Position numbers and translations under genes: made by a program
Shown here: positions 1 through 6,273 of the stretch, piece after piece
Layout of the letters: each line of letters opens with the position of its first letter
Position numbering within the stretch: position 1 is the first letter of the stretch
Source of the DNA: Brevundimonas sp.
GTDB lineage: Bacteria > Pseudomonadota > Alphaproteobacteria > Caulobacterales > Caulobacteraceae
Reading direction: 5' to 3'
DNA: 7,926 bases
Assembly: GCA_015234495.1 (NCBI GenBank)
Contig: JADGMZ010000020.1
Coordinates: forward strand, 1-7,926
The notes under the pieces: generated by a model
Database searches by the model: none
Told to the model about the DNA's origin: nothing
Seen by the model: the letters and a program-made list of their open reading frames with translations, nothing else

Positions 1-2031
1 CAGTTCGAGAGCACGGCCGTCAGCGAAGCGGATGAGTTCGACGCCGGTCAGGTGGTCGCCGCCGTCGGGACCCTTGAGGATGAAATCGTCGCCGTCCATC
101 AGCAGTCGGTAATCTGAGGCCGCCCCCGAAGCCATCAGCACGTCATTTCCGGAGCCGCCGTCAATTCGGTCATGACCGGAGCCGCCGGTGAGCACGTCGT
201 CTCCGGCGCCGCCGATCAGGACGTCGTCGCCATCGCCGCCGAGGAGGGTGTCGGCGCCAGCCAGGCCCTCGAGGCGGTCGGCGCCCTGGCTGCCGGTGAT
301 GTGCGATCCCGCCGCGGCGCCGACGACGTGCTCGACGCCGTTGATGTAGATGCGGCCCACGCCCGTCTCCTGCTCGCCCGTGGCGCCGAGATCGAGGGTC
401 AGATAGCCGCTGACCGCGGTGAAGTCGGCGACGTCGAACCCCTGGTCGCCGCGGAGGTAGAGCGTCGGGTCGCCGCTGGCCGCCTGTCCGGAGACGCGCA
501 GAACGTCGGCCCCTTCGCCGCCATCCATCCACTGATCGCCGAAGCCGCCTATGATCTCGTCGTCGCCGCCGTGGCCGCTCAGCTTGTCGGACCCTCCTCC
601 GCCGATGATCAGGTCGCCCCAGGCGCCGCTGTTGATGGTGTCATCACCGGCGCCGCCGTCGAGGAAGGTGGACGACAGTGCGCCCGCCGAACTCAGCTGA
701 TCGTCGCCATCGCCGCCCTCGACCAGACCGCCCCCGTTTATGACGTCGTTCCCGCCGTATCCGAACGATTGGTCCAGCGGGCCCAAGCCGCCCCAGATCA
801 GGTCGTTGAAATCGCTTCCGTAGATCAGGTTGACGTCGTCGATCGTATCCACGTCGCCCGGGTGATTTCCCCCGGCGTTGAGTTGGCCGCCGCCGCCGCC
901 GCCGTAGATGACATCCGAGCCGCTCCCGCCGTGGATGACGTTGTAGCCCGCCCCCCCGATGAGCGTGTCGTCACCGTCGCCGCCATAGATGTAGTTGGAA
1001 TCAGTCCCGCCGAAAATCTCGTCATCGCCGGCGTTTCCGTAGAGGTAGTCGTTGCCGGCGCCGGCATGAATGACGTCATCCCCCGAAAGGCCGTAGATGA
1101 CATCGTAGCTGTCCGTGCCATGGAGCACGTCCGCGCCGGCGGTCCCGCCCGGAGTGGTGATCAAGGTGTCTGGAGCGAAGGCGGCCTGCGTCAGGGCGGG
1201 CGTGCCGCCCAGGCGCACCACGTAGTCCGCATCGGTCAGGTCGCCGCTGCCGTCCAGATCGACGATCATGAAGGTCTCGCCACCGGAAGCCCAGGTCCAG
1301 ATCTGGGCGAGGTCCGATCCGTACCCTGACGACGAGAACGACTGGCCCTCCTGCAGACTGAACAGGGTGTTGTCGAGAGCGCCGCGGAAGATCAGCGGCT
1401 GCTGATAGTGGCCAGGAAGACCAAGGTTGAACCTGTCGCCCTCGGCTTCATTGAAGTCGGTAATCAGGTGGAAACGGCCGAGCCCGAAATTGCCATCGTT
1501 GCTCGTCTGGATCAGGTCGAAGCGATCAGCGCCGGCGCCGCCGGTGACCGTGGTGGCGATCCTGCCGAAATAGAACAGGTCGTCGCCAGCGCCGCCGTCG
1601 GCGAGCAGATCGCCGTTGAAGCTGAGGATGTCGGCGCCGTCGCCGCCCAGCAGGGTGTCGCCGCCGTTGGCCGTATCGTCTTCGCCGCTGGACAGGATGT
1701 CCGCGCCCGCGCCGCCGTCCAGCAGGTCCCGCCCCTCGCGTGCGATCAGCGTGTCGTCGCCGTCCTCGCCGTACAGTTCGTTCGTGGTTCCGAGGTCTGT
1801 CTCCAGCGAGTTGTAGCGCATGCCCGCGTAGAGCAGGTCGTTGCCGAGGCCGCCACGAAGGATGTCATTGCCCGTTTCGCCAACCAGGAGGTCAGCGCCG
1901 TCGCCGCCATGCAGGTCGTCGTCCCCGGCCCCGCCGAAAATCTGGTCATCGCCGTCGAGGCCGTTGATGAAGTCGTCGCCCGCGGCGCCGGTGATCGTGT
2001 CGTCACCCTGGGTTCCGTAGTACTCGGCCAT
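1..2031 (-). CDS. RTX calcium-binding protein with internal serralysin-C-like segment (3' end beyond window)
   Basis: 677 codons are open on the minus strand and run off the left edge, so the C-terminus is missing. The protein is almost entirely glycine/aspartate nonapeptide repeats (GGxGxDxUx type, e.g. GGDGDDVLIGGAGDDVLTGG near residues 598-617), which in this family fold into calcium-filled beta-rolls. Arrays lie at about residues 6-170, 298-515 and 577-635. Between the first two, residues about 170-297 (including ITDFNEAEGDRFNLG) resemble the Peptidase_M10_C domain of serralysins and carry an EF-hand-like loop, DLDGSGDLTDAD, at 258-269. Residues about 640-677 (YRLLMDGDDFILK, GVELIRFADG) match a segment common near the end of RTX proteins. 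The ATG at 2031 follows GGGAG by 5 nt, and an in-frame stop lies at 2068-2070. There is no N-terminal signal peptide and no catalytic motif, which fits type I secretion (inference). An adhesive, surface or biofilm role is possible but unproven. Confidence 0.93.
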   Translation of the reverse strand, partial: MAEYYGTQGDDTITGAAGDDFINGLDGDDQIFGGAGDDDLHGGDGADLLVGETGNDILRGGLGNDLLYAGMRYNSLETDLGTTNELYGEDGDDTLIAREGRDLLDGGAGADILSSGEDDTANGGDTLLGGDGADILSFNGDLLADGGAGDDLFYFGRIATTVTGGAGADRFDLIQTSNDGNFGLGRFHLITDFNEAEGDRFNLGLPGHYQQPLIFRGALDNTLFSLQEGQSFSSSGYGSDLAQIWTWASGGETFMIVDLDGSGDLTDADYVVRLGGTPALTQAAFAPDTLITTPGGTAGADVLHGTDSYDVIYGLSGDDVIHAGAGNDYLYGNAGDDEIFGGTDSNYIYGGDGDDTLIGGAGYNVIHGGSGSDVIYGGGGGGQLNAGGNHPGDVDTIDDVNLIYGSDFNDLIWGGLGPLDQSFGYGGNDVINGGGLVEGGDGDDQLSSAGALSSTFLDGGAGDDTINSGAWGDLIIGGGGSDKLSGHGGDDEIIGGFGDQWMDGGEGADVLRVSGQAASGDPTLYLRGDQGFDVADFTAVSGYLTLDLGATGEQETGVGRIYINGVEHVVGAAAGSHITGSQGADRLEGLAGADTLLGGDGDDVLIGGAGDDVLTGGSGHDRIDGGSGNDVLMASGAASDYRLLMDGDDFILKGPDGGDHLTGVELIRFADGRALEL
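127..303 (-). repeat. RTX repeat array C (residues about 577-635)
   Basis: This is a short, highly regular array of six or seven nonapeptides (GADRLEGLAGADTLLGG, GDDVLIGGAGDDVLTGG) just before the presumed C-terminal segment. It is the closest of the three to consensus and so the most likely to bind calcium fully. Confidence 0.85.
487..1140 (-). repeat. RTX repeat array B (residues about 298-515)
   Basis: This is the second and longest array, starting GTDSYDVIYGLSGDDVIHAG. Several units have Asn or Ser in place of the calcium-binding Asp (SNYIYGG, GYNVIHGG). Two inserts break the nine-residue period: a polyglycine and NAGGNHPGDVDTIDDVN stretch around residues 377-400, and WGGLGPLDQSFGYGGNDVI around residues 412-430. 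Confidence 0.85.
886..903. repeat. (GCC)6 trinucleotide run encoding hexaglycine
   Basis: Six uninterrupted GCC units on the plus strand read as six GGC glycine codons on the coding strand, residues 377-382 of the RTX protein. The run sits at a break in the repeat register. Slippage in steps of three would change the polyglycine length without breaking the frame. Confidence 0.9.
1522..2016 (-). repeat. RTX repeat array A (residues about 6-170)
   Basis: The first array of GGxGxDxUx-type nonapeptides begins about five residues after the start codon, with GTQGDDTITGAAGDDFING. The first 65 residues are regular. After residue 70 the repeats are interrupted by short inserts (MRYNSLETDLGTTNE; SSGEDDTANGG), so the array is partly degenerate towards its C-terminal end. 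Confidence 0.85.
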
Positions 2032-2103
2032 GAACGCTCCCACGCCCTCAGGTAGTGTTCGATCGGCCTACCAGATACAGCGGGCAATGCCGAGCGGGTT
2101 CGC

Positions 2104-2128
2104 CCATCCGGCCCCTCGTCCCGGATGG
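2104..2128 (-). terminator. GC-rich hairpin after cheR, possible terminator
   Basis: A perfect 8-bp inverted repeat (CCATCCGG at 2104-2111, CCGGATGG at 2121-2128) with a 9-nt loop begins 8 nt after the cheR stop codon and lies upstream of the RTX gene. No T-run follows it on the minus strand, so it is not a classical intrinsic terminator. It may still slow RNA polymerase, act as a processed 3' end, or separate the cheR transcript from the RTX gene. Confidence 0.4.
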
Positions 2129-2136
2129 CTTGCCGC

Positions 2137-2952
2137 CTACGCCGCGCGCCGCAGCGCCGCGGGTGTCTTGACGAACAGGCCGGGGCGGCCGGCGACCGGG
2201 CGGAAGGCGATGCTGTCGCCGTCCAGGGCCTCCTCGGAGCCGAGGAACAGACAGCCGTCGTCGACCAGTCGGCGCTCCAGGTTCTCGAGAACCTGACCGC
2301 GACGGGCCGGCTCCATGTCGCCGAGCACATGGCGGCAGAAGATGACGTCGAAGCGGTGCTCGTCGGCCGGCGGGTCGAGCAGGTTGGCGCGGACGAAATG
2401 CACCGCGGCGCGCAGCTCGGGCCGGGCGATCCAGTTCTCGTCGGCCTGTTCGAACCACGCCAGCATGGTCTCGGCCTTGAGGCCGCGCTGGATCTCGAAG
2501 CCGGTGTAGGCGCCGGACCGCGCCTTCTCCAGCGCCCGTTGCGACAGGTCCGTGGCGACGATCTCGACCGGGAAGCCGGCGTCCAGCGCGGCGATGGCCA
2601 GCGACCAGGCCTCCTGGCCGGTCGAGCAGCCCGCCGACCACACCTTGACCGCAGCCCCGCCACGGGCCGCCGACAGGGCCGGCAGCAGCTCTCCGGCGAA
2701 GCTGTCGAAGGTGGCGCGGTCGCGGCGGAACCAGGTCTCGGGATTGAGCAGGGCCTCGATCACCGCCCAGCCGAGCGAGGCGACGGGGCGGGCCCACAGC
2801 GACGCCAGCATGGCGTCGACGGTCTCGTAGCCCTCGCGCCGGGCCAGCGGCCCCAGACGGTGCTCGGCCAGCTTCATGCGGTCGCGCGTCAGCCGGAAAC
2901 CGGCGCGCGACGCCATCAGCGACTGCAGGCGATCGAAGGCGTCCGGCGACAT
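2137..2952 (-). CDS. cheR: CheR-type SAM-dependent protein-glutamate methyltransferase
   Basis: This 271-residue protein is close to the usual CheR length. CheR enzymes use S-adenosylmethionine to methylate glutamates on chemoreceptor cytoplasmic domains. An N-terminal helical region (about 1-65) is followed by the CheR signature NPETWFRRD (70-78). The methyltransferase fold has the SAM-binding loop WSAGCSTGQEAWSLAI (105-120), ATDLSQRAL with acidic D135, the LEKARSGAYTGFEIQRGL stretch (141-158), and FDVIFCRHVL (201-210). The last motif usually reads CRN; here Asn is replaced by His208. The ATG at 2952 lies 4 bp after the receiver stop codon, so the two are almost certainly co-transcribed. No chemoreceptor gene is nearby, so the target may be a receptor encoded elsewhere or a non-chemotaxis protein. 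Confidence 0.92.
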   Translation of the reverse strand: MSPDAFDRLQSLMASRAGFRLTRDRMKLAEHRLGPLARREGYETVDAMLASLWARPVASLGWAVIEALLNPETWFRRDRATFDSFAGELLPALSAARGGAAVKVWSAGCSTGQEAWSLAIAALDAGFPVEIVATDLSQRALEKARSGAYTGFEIQRGLKAETMLAWFEQADENWIARPELRAAVHFVRANLLDPPADEHRFDVIFCRHVLGDMEPARRGQVLENLERRLVDDGCLFLGSEEALDGDSIAFRPVAGRPGLFVKTPAALRRAA

Positions 2953-2956
2953 GAGT

Positions 2957-3328
2957 TCAGACGGCCCCCACCTCGGCGAATTTCGACGTCAGGATCTCGC
3001 CGTCGAACGGCTTCATCACATAGTCGTCGGCGCCGGCGGACAGGGCCTCGGCGATGCGTTCGGCGCGGGTCTCGATGGTGCAGAACAGCACCTTGGGCGC
3101 GGCCCCGCCCGCCAGGGTGCGCAGCCGGCGCAGGAAGGTCAGCCCGTCCATCACCGGCATCGACCAGTCCAGCAGAATCACCTCGGGCATGACGCCGGCG
3201 CAGAAGGCCAGCGCCTCGGAGCCGTCGGCGGCCTCGTCGACCTCGAAGCCGAGGCCCTCGACAATGCGCCGCGCGACCTTGCGGATGATCCGGCTGTCGT
3301 CGACGATCAGGCAGGTTCTGGGGGTCAA
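2957..3328 (-). CDS. single-domain response regulator (CheY-like receiver)
   Basis: This stand-alone receiver domain has no output domain and is 123 residues from the TTG at 3328. Numbered from the alternative upstream TTG at 3352 (131 residues), it has the acidic pair D18-D19, phospho-acceptor D62 in LLDWSMPVMDG, switch residues T92 and Y111, and K114 in KPF, so it should accept phosphate. The frame has no ATG or GTG between its upstream stop at 3395-3397 and the domain core, so a TTG start is needed. The 3328 TTG follows GGAAG by 6 nt and places the protein start just before CLIVDDSR, as usual in the family; the 3352 TTG has no good ribosome site. It lies between chpT and cheR. Phosphotransfer from ChpT, or a CheY-like motor or CpdR-like role, is inferred from position. 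The exact partner is unknown. Confidence 0.9.
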   Translation of the reverse strand: MTPRTCLIVDDSRIIRKVARRIVEGLGFEVDEAADGSEALAFCAGVMPEVILLDWSMPVMDGLTFLRRLRTLAGGAAPKVLFCTIETRAERIAEALSAGADDYVMKPFDGEILTSKFAEVGAV

Positions 3329-3381
3329 GGACGGCTTCCAACTGGCGCACAACGCCTGCGTGTGCGCGTAGGCCCTATCAT
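3325..3381 (-). other. possible 18-codon leader ORF overlapping the receiver start
   Basis: An ATG at 3381, preceded by GGAG with 7 nt spacing (3389-3392), opens a short ORF encoding MIGPTRTRRRCAPVGSRP. Its TGA stop (3327-3325) overlaps the proposed TTG start of the receiver (3328-3326) as TTGA. This arrangement is typical of translational coupling. The peptide is arginine-rich and resembles no domain. Short ORFs arise by chance, so the call rests on the ribosome site and the stop/start overlap only. Confidence 0.3.
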
Positions 3382-3390
3382 CACCGCGCT

Positions 3391-3417
3391 CCGGTTAACG
3401 ACTCCTTGGGAAACCGG
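3391..3417. promoter_or_regulatory. inverted repeat with GANTC and TTAACC motifs between chpT and receiver
   Basis: CCGGTT (3391-3396) and AACCGG (3412-3417) form a 6-bp inverted repeat around a 15-nt centre. The centre and left arm contain GACTC (3400-3404), a GANTC site of the CcrM methylase class, and TTAACC read on the minus strand, a half-site like that bound by CtrA in Caulobacter. The element lies 8-35 bp beyond the chpT stop codon and upstream of the receiver. It could be an internal promoter or operator. A full TTAA-N7-TTAA CtrA box is not present, and GANTC also occurs inside genes of this window (e.g. 998-1002, 4752-4756). Confidence 0.35.
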
Positions 3418-3425
3418 CTTAAGGC

Positions 3426-4079
3426 TCAGTTAGGCATGTGGGCGCTCAGGGCGACGCGGCCCTCGTCGACGGCGACCTCCAGCGAGCCGCCGGCGTCGTT
3501 CGCGGTCAGCCAGAGCCAGTAGGGCTGGATCCACTGGCCGGGCAGGCCTTCGGCCAGCGGACGGCCCGCCAGGCCGGCCACAGCCTCCGGCTTGAGGCGG
3601 GCGCGCGGGCCCTCGGCCACGCCCGCGATCGTCAGGCCTTCGCCGCGCGTGGCGGAGATGACGGCCGCGCCGCCCGAGGGCAGGGCGGCCATGGCCAGAT
3701 AGGCCAGATTGACCAGCGCCCGGGACTGGGCCTTCGAGAAATCGCCGGCGTCGACCCGCCACTCCAGCGTCGCGCGACCGCCGTCGGTCAGGCCGGCGAC
3801 CAGTTCGCCCAGCTCCGCACCCGAGAACCGCTCGGCCGAGGTCGAGGCCCCGAAGGCGACCCGGGCGAAGGCGACCAGCGCCACCATCTTCTTCGCGCTC
3901 GCCTCGATCAGTCCCATGGCGTCGTCGCGCATGTCCTGGGCGGTCGGGTCCTTGAGCAGGTCAAGACCGGAGCTGATCGCGCCGGCGGGGCTGATGAAGT
4001 CGTGGCACAGCTTGCCGGCGACCAGCGCCGCCAGGGCCTGGCCGTCGGGAAGGGGAGGGGCGGGGGCGGTGTCTGTCAT
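3426..4079 (-). CDS. chpT: histidine phosphotransferase ChpT
   Basis: This 217-residue protein has the ChpT layout: an N-terminal helical dimerisation/phosphotransfer domain and a C-terminal kinase-like fold without a usable ATP site. In Caulobacter, ChpT carries phosphate from the hybrid kinase CckA to CtrA and CpdR. The phospho-accepting histidine is H26 in KLCHDFISPAGAISSGLDLL (23-42), the most diagnostic stretch. The C-terminal part has the conserved GQWIQPYWLWL followed by ANDAGGSLEV. The ATG at 4079 was chosen because the protein then begins a short distance before the motif, as in the family. The frame stays open upstream to 4727, but that part is antisense to cysQ. The gene heads a minus-strand group with the receiver and cheR and diverges from cysQ across 90 bp. 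Confidence 0.92.
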   Translation of the reverse strand: MTDTAPAPPLPDGQALAALVAGKLCHDFISPAGAISSGLDLLKDPTAQDMRDDAMGLIEASAKKMVALVAFARVAFGASTSAERFSGAELGELVAGLTDGGRATLEWRVDAGDFSKAQSRALVNLAYLAMAALPSGGAAVISATRGEGLTIAGVAEGPRARLKPEAVAGLAGRPLAEGLPGQWIQPYWLWLTANDAGGSLEVAVDEGRVALSAHMPN

Positions 4080-4169
4080 CGGGCTCGAAAACAACAGGTG
4101 GTGGGTCGCGCGGACGCTGCCCTGATTTGCCGGTTCTTCAAACCGTCGCGATGGTCTATCGGAGCGGCC
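4080..4169. promoter_or_regulatory. divergent promoter region between chpT and cysQ
   Basis: This 90-bp spacer must hold the promoters of both flanking genes. It contains a small hairpin, CGGTT (4131-4135) and AACCG (4141-4145), with a 5-nt loop. A TTGCCG at 4127-4132 could be a -35 element for cysQ, but no convincing -10 follows at the right distance. The cysQ start has GGAG (4161-4164) 5 nt upstream. The chpT start has only a weak ribosome site. Confidence 0.5.
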
Positions 4170-4955
4170 ATGACAAAACGACTGACCACCGCCCTCGCCT
4201 CGGGCGCATTGACCGAGGCGCTGGCTGACATCGCCGAGGACGCCGCGCGCGTCATCCTGCCCTACTGGCGCAACGGCGTGGCGGCCGAGACCAAGGCCGA
4301 CGACAGCCCGGTGACCCGCGCCGACCGCGAGGCCGAGGCCCTGATCCTGGAGCGGCTGGAGGCCCTGTATCCCGGCGTTCAGGCCGTGGCCGAGGAAGCC
4401 TCGGCGGCCGACGGCCTGCCCGCCCAGGCCGCCGACTGGTTCTGGCTGATCGATCCGCTGGACGGCACGCGGGGCTTCGTCGAAGGCCGCGAGAGCTACA
4501 CCGTCAACATCGCCCTGGTGCACCAGGGGGCGGTCGTCGCCGGCGTCGTCACCGCCCCCGCCACCTCCACCACCTGGCGCAGCGGGGCGCCGGGGGCCGG
4601 GGCCTTCCGTCGCCGCTTCGGCGAGGCCTGGCAGGCCGTGCGGGTGCGCGACCGGCCCGCCTCGCCCACGGCCCTGCTGAGCCATTCGATGACCGACGAA
4701 GAGGCCGAGCGCCTCGCCTCGCGCCACGGCTGCAGCCAGTGGCAGGGTACGGATTCGTCGCTGAAATTCTGCCTGATCGCCGAGGGCCGTTTCGACGCCT
4801 ATCCGCGCACCGGCCCGACCTCGGAATGGGACACGGCGGCGGGTCAGGCGGTGCTGGAAGCCGCCGGCGGACGGGTCATGGCCGAGGACGGCCAGCCGCT
4901 GCGCTATGGCAAGCCGTGCTTCGCCAACGGCGGGTTCGTGGCGCTGGGGGGATAG
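4170..4955 (+). CDS. cysQ: 3'(2'),5'-bisphosphate nucleotidase CysQ
   Basis: This 261-residue member of the inositol-monophosphatase superfamily would hydrolyse 3'-phosphoadenosine 5'-phosphate (PAP), the by-product of sulfate assimilation, to AMP using magnesium. Metal-binding motifs are in order: DSPVTRADREAE (45-56), EEAS (75-78), and LIDPLDGTRGFVEGRESYTVNIALV (93-117) with D95 and D98. The C-terminal GTDSSLKFCLIAEG, YPRTGPTSEWDTAAG (193-225) matches CysQ more closely than SuhB or HisN. The ATG at 4170 follows GGAG by 5 nt, and the length is normal. The gene stands alone on the plus strand, with chpT divergent on one side and a convergent gene 40 bp beyond its stop. The main alternative is another superfamily phosphatase such as HisN, judged less likely because of the SSLKFCL/WDTAAG pattern. 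Confidence 0.9.
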   Translation: MTKRLTTALASGALTEALADIAEDAARVILPYWRNGVAAETKADDSPVTRADREAEALILERLEALYPGVQAVAEEASAADGLPAQAADWFWLIDPLDGTRGFVEGRESYTVNIALVHQGAVVAGVVTAPATSTTWRSGAPGAGAFRRRFGEAWQAVRVRDRPASPTALLSHSMTDEEAERLASRHGCSQWQGTDSSLKFCLIAEGRFDAYPRTGPTSEWDTAAGQAVLEAAGGRVMAEDGQPLRYGKPCFANGGFVALGG

Positions 4956-4995
4956 GGCGCAGGGGACTTGGGACGCTCTGCAGGCGCCGCCGGTT

Positions 4996-6255
4996 CTAGC
5001 CCTGATCGCTCATCCCCAGCCCCTCGTTCAGCGGCGTCGCCAGCACCGCGCGCTGCATCAGGGACGGCGCCCCCCACTCGCGGGCGGTTTCCGCGGCTTC
5101 GGCCAGCATCATTCCGACCGCGTGCGGCGGGAGGCCGGTCAACCGGCCCCTGGCGAGGCCGAGATGGGCCATGCCGATCTGGTCGGCGGCCCAGTCCAGC
5201 GGCTCCACCCGGACGGCGTCAGCCAGCCGCCGGCGGATGATCGCCTCCAGCGTGGTCAGCGCCTCGACATCTCCCATGGCTTCGGCCAGGGCGGCTTCGG
5301 CGCCGAGACGGCGTTCCCGGGCGAGGGCGCCGAGGATCAGGCCGGGCTCCCGGCTCAGCGCCTCGGCCTCGGCCAGGATCAGCAGCGGGGTGTCGCCGCC
5401 GGCCGCGGCCAGGCGGACGGCGACCCAGTCCAGGGGGCTGTGGTCCGGGGTGAACTGATCGGCGGCGGCGTCGAAAAGTTCGCGGCCCTGGGCCCGGGCC
5501 GCGGCGTTGTCGGCCAATTCGGCCAGGGCCATCAGCCCGCTTCCGGCGAGGGCCAGGGCGCGCGCCCGGGTCAGGGGCCGATAGTCGGGCGAGGCGGTCT
5601 CGACGAGGGCCCGCAGGTCACGTCCGGCCTGATCCAGCAGCCGGCCGTCGCGCCGGGCGACCCCCGCTTCCAGCGCCAGGGCGGCGCGGTCCATCCGCAG
5701 ATCGTCCCCGGCCGTCGCAGGCAGGGCGCGGGCCCCGTGCAGGGCGGCGTCCAGCAGGGCCGCGGCGTCGAGCAGGGCGGCCGGCGAACCCGACAGCCGG
5801 GCCCGGCGCGCGCATAGCCGGGCGTGCAGCGCCGCCGCCGCCGCCCGGGTGGCGGGGCGCTCGGCCGTCAGCGACTGGGCGTCGGCGAGGGCCGCGTTCA
5901 GCGCGGCCGGGCCGCCGAACAGGTCGAAGCGCAGCAGGTGGATCTCGCCGGACTCGATCGCGGCGGCGGCGGTCTCGTCGGGGGCGGTGGTGTGACGCGC
6001 CGCGTCCGAGGCGCATTTGGCGGCGCGGTCGAGGCTTTCGCGCCGGCCGGTCCGCCGGGCGTGCTCGCGCCACAGGCCGGACGCCCGCAGCCAGCTGTCG
6101 AACGGACGAGCGCAGGACACCCGGCCGGCGTCGACCGCCTCGCGCCGCGCCTCGGCCTCGACCAGGTCGGCGCCGATCAACTCAATCCAGCCGAGATCCT
6201 CGCTTTCGCGCGCCTTGTCGAACAGCTTTCTCAGGTCCCGGCCGAATTCGAACAT
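4996..6255 (-). CDS. alanine-rich helical-repeat (TPR-like) protein of unknown function
   Basis: I do not recognise this 419-residue protein. It starts MFEFGRDLRKLFDKARESED at the ATG at 6255 and is rich in Ala, Leu, Arg and Glu. It is made of amphipathic helices with recurring patterns such as ESLDRAAKCASDAA, AALNAALADAQSL, AALLDAAALLDAAL and LLDQAGRDLRALV, spaced roughly 40-55 residues apart, which suggests a degenerate TPR-type solenoid. There is no signal peptide, membrane segment or catalytic motif, so it is probably cytosolic and may mediate protein contacts. An upstream in-frame extension to 6534 overlaps the next gene and reads as proline/arginine-rich low-complexity sequence, so it was rejected. 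The ribosome site is weak (GGAG 14 nt upstream), and a hairpin lies in the leader. The gene is convergent with cysQ. Confidence 0.8.
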   Translation of the reverse strand: MFEFGRDLRKLFDKARESEDLGWIELIGADLVEAEARREAVDAGRVSCARPFDSWLRASGLWREHARRTGRRESLDRAAKCASDAARHTTAPDETAAAAIESGEIHLLRFDLFGGPAALNAALADAQSLTAERPATRAAAAALHARLCARRARLSGSPAALLDAAALLDAALHGARALPATAGDDLRMDRAALALEAGVARRDGRLLDQAGRDLRALVETASPDYRPLTRARALALAGSGLMALAELADNAAARAQGRELFDAAADQFTPDHSPLDWVAVRLAAAGGDTPLLILAEAEALSREPGLILGALARERRLGAEAALAEAMGDVEALTTLEAIIRRRLADAVRVEPLDWAADQIGMAHLGLARGRLTGLPPHAVGMMLAEAAETAREWGAPSLMQRAVLATPLNEGLGMSDQG

Positions 6256-6273
6256 GGGTCTGACCCGCGCTCC

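Noticed and set aside
1..2031. CRISPR or tandem DNA repeat array, because of the periodic sequence
   Set aside because: The period is a protein-level nonapeptide pattern with varying codons and no identical direct repeats separated by unique spacers.
172..2055. Long plus-strand open frames opposite the RTX gene (172-1329 and 1408-2055)
   Set aside because: They are codon-aligned antisense frames of the RTX gene. Glycine and aspartate codons (GGC, GAC) read as GCC and GTC on the other strand, giving stop-free Ala/Val-rich sequence with no domain or ribosome site.
2125..3192. Plus-strand 355-codon frame opposite cheR and the receiver
   Set aside because: Both genes on the other strand have clear family motifs. 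This frame crosses both and reads as Arg/Gln/Gly-rich shadow sequence.
3395..3422. Canonical CtrA box (TTAA-N7-TTAA) upstream of the receiver
   Set aside because: Two TTAA tetramers are present but 24 bp apart start to start instead of 11, so only a half-site can be claimed.
4080..4727. Upstream extension of the chpT frame to give a 433-residue protein
   Set aside because: The extra part is antisense to cysQ and is glycine/arginine-rich without domain features. ChpT proteins are about 200-250 residues, which matches the ATG at 4079.
4956..4995. Bidirectional terminator in the convergent cysQ/helical-repeat gap
   Set aside because: Only a 5-bp GGCGC/GCGCC repeat with a 23-nt loop is present and there is no T-run, too weak to call.
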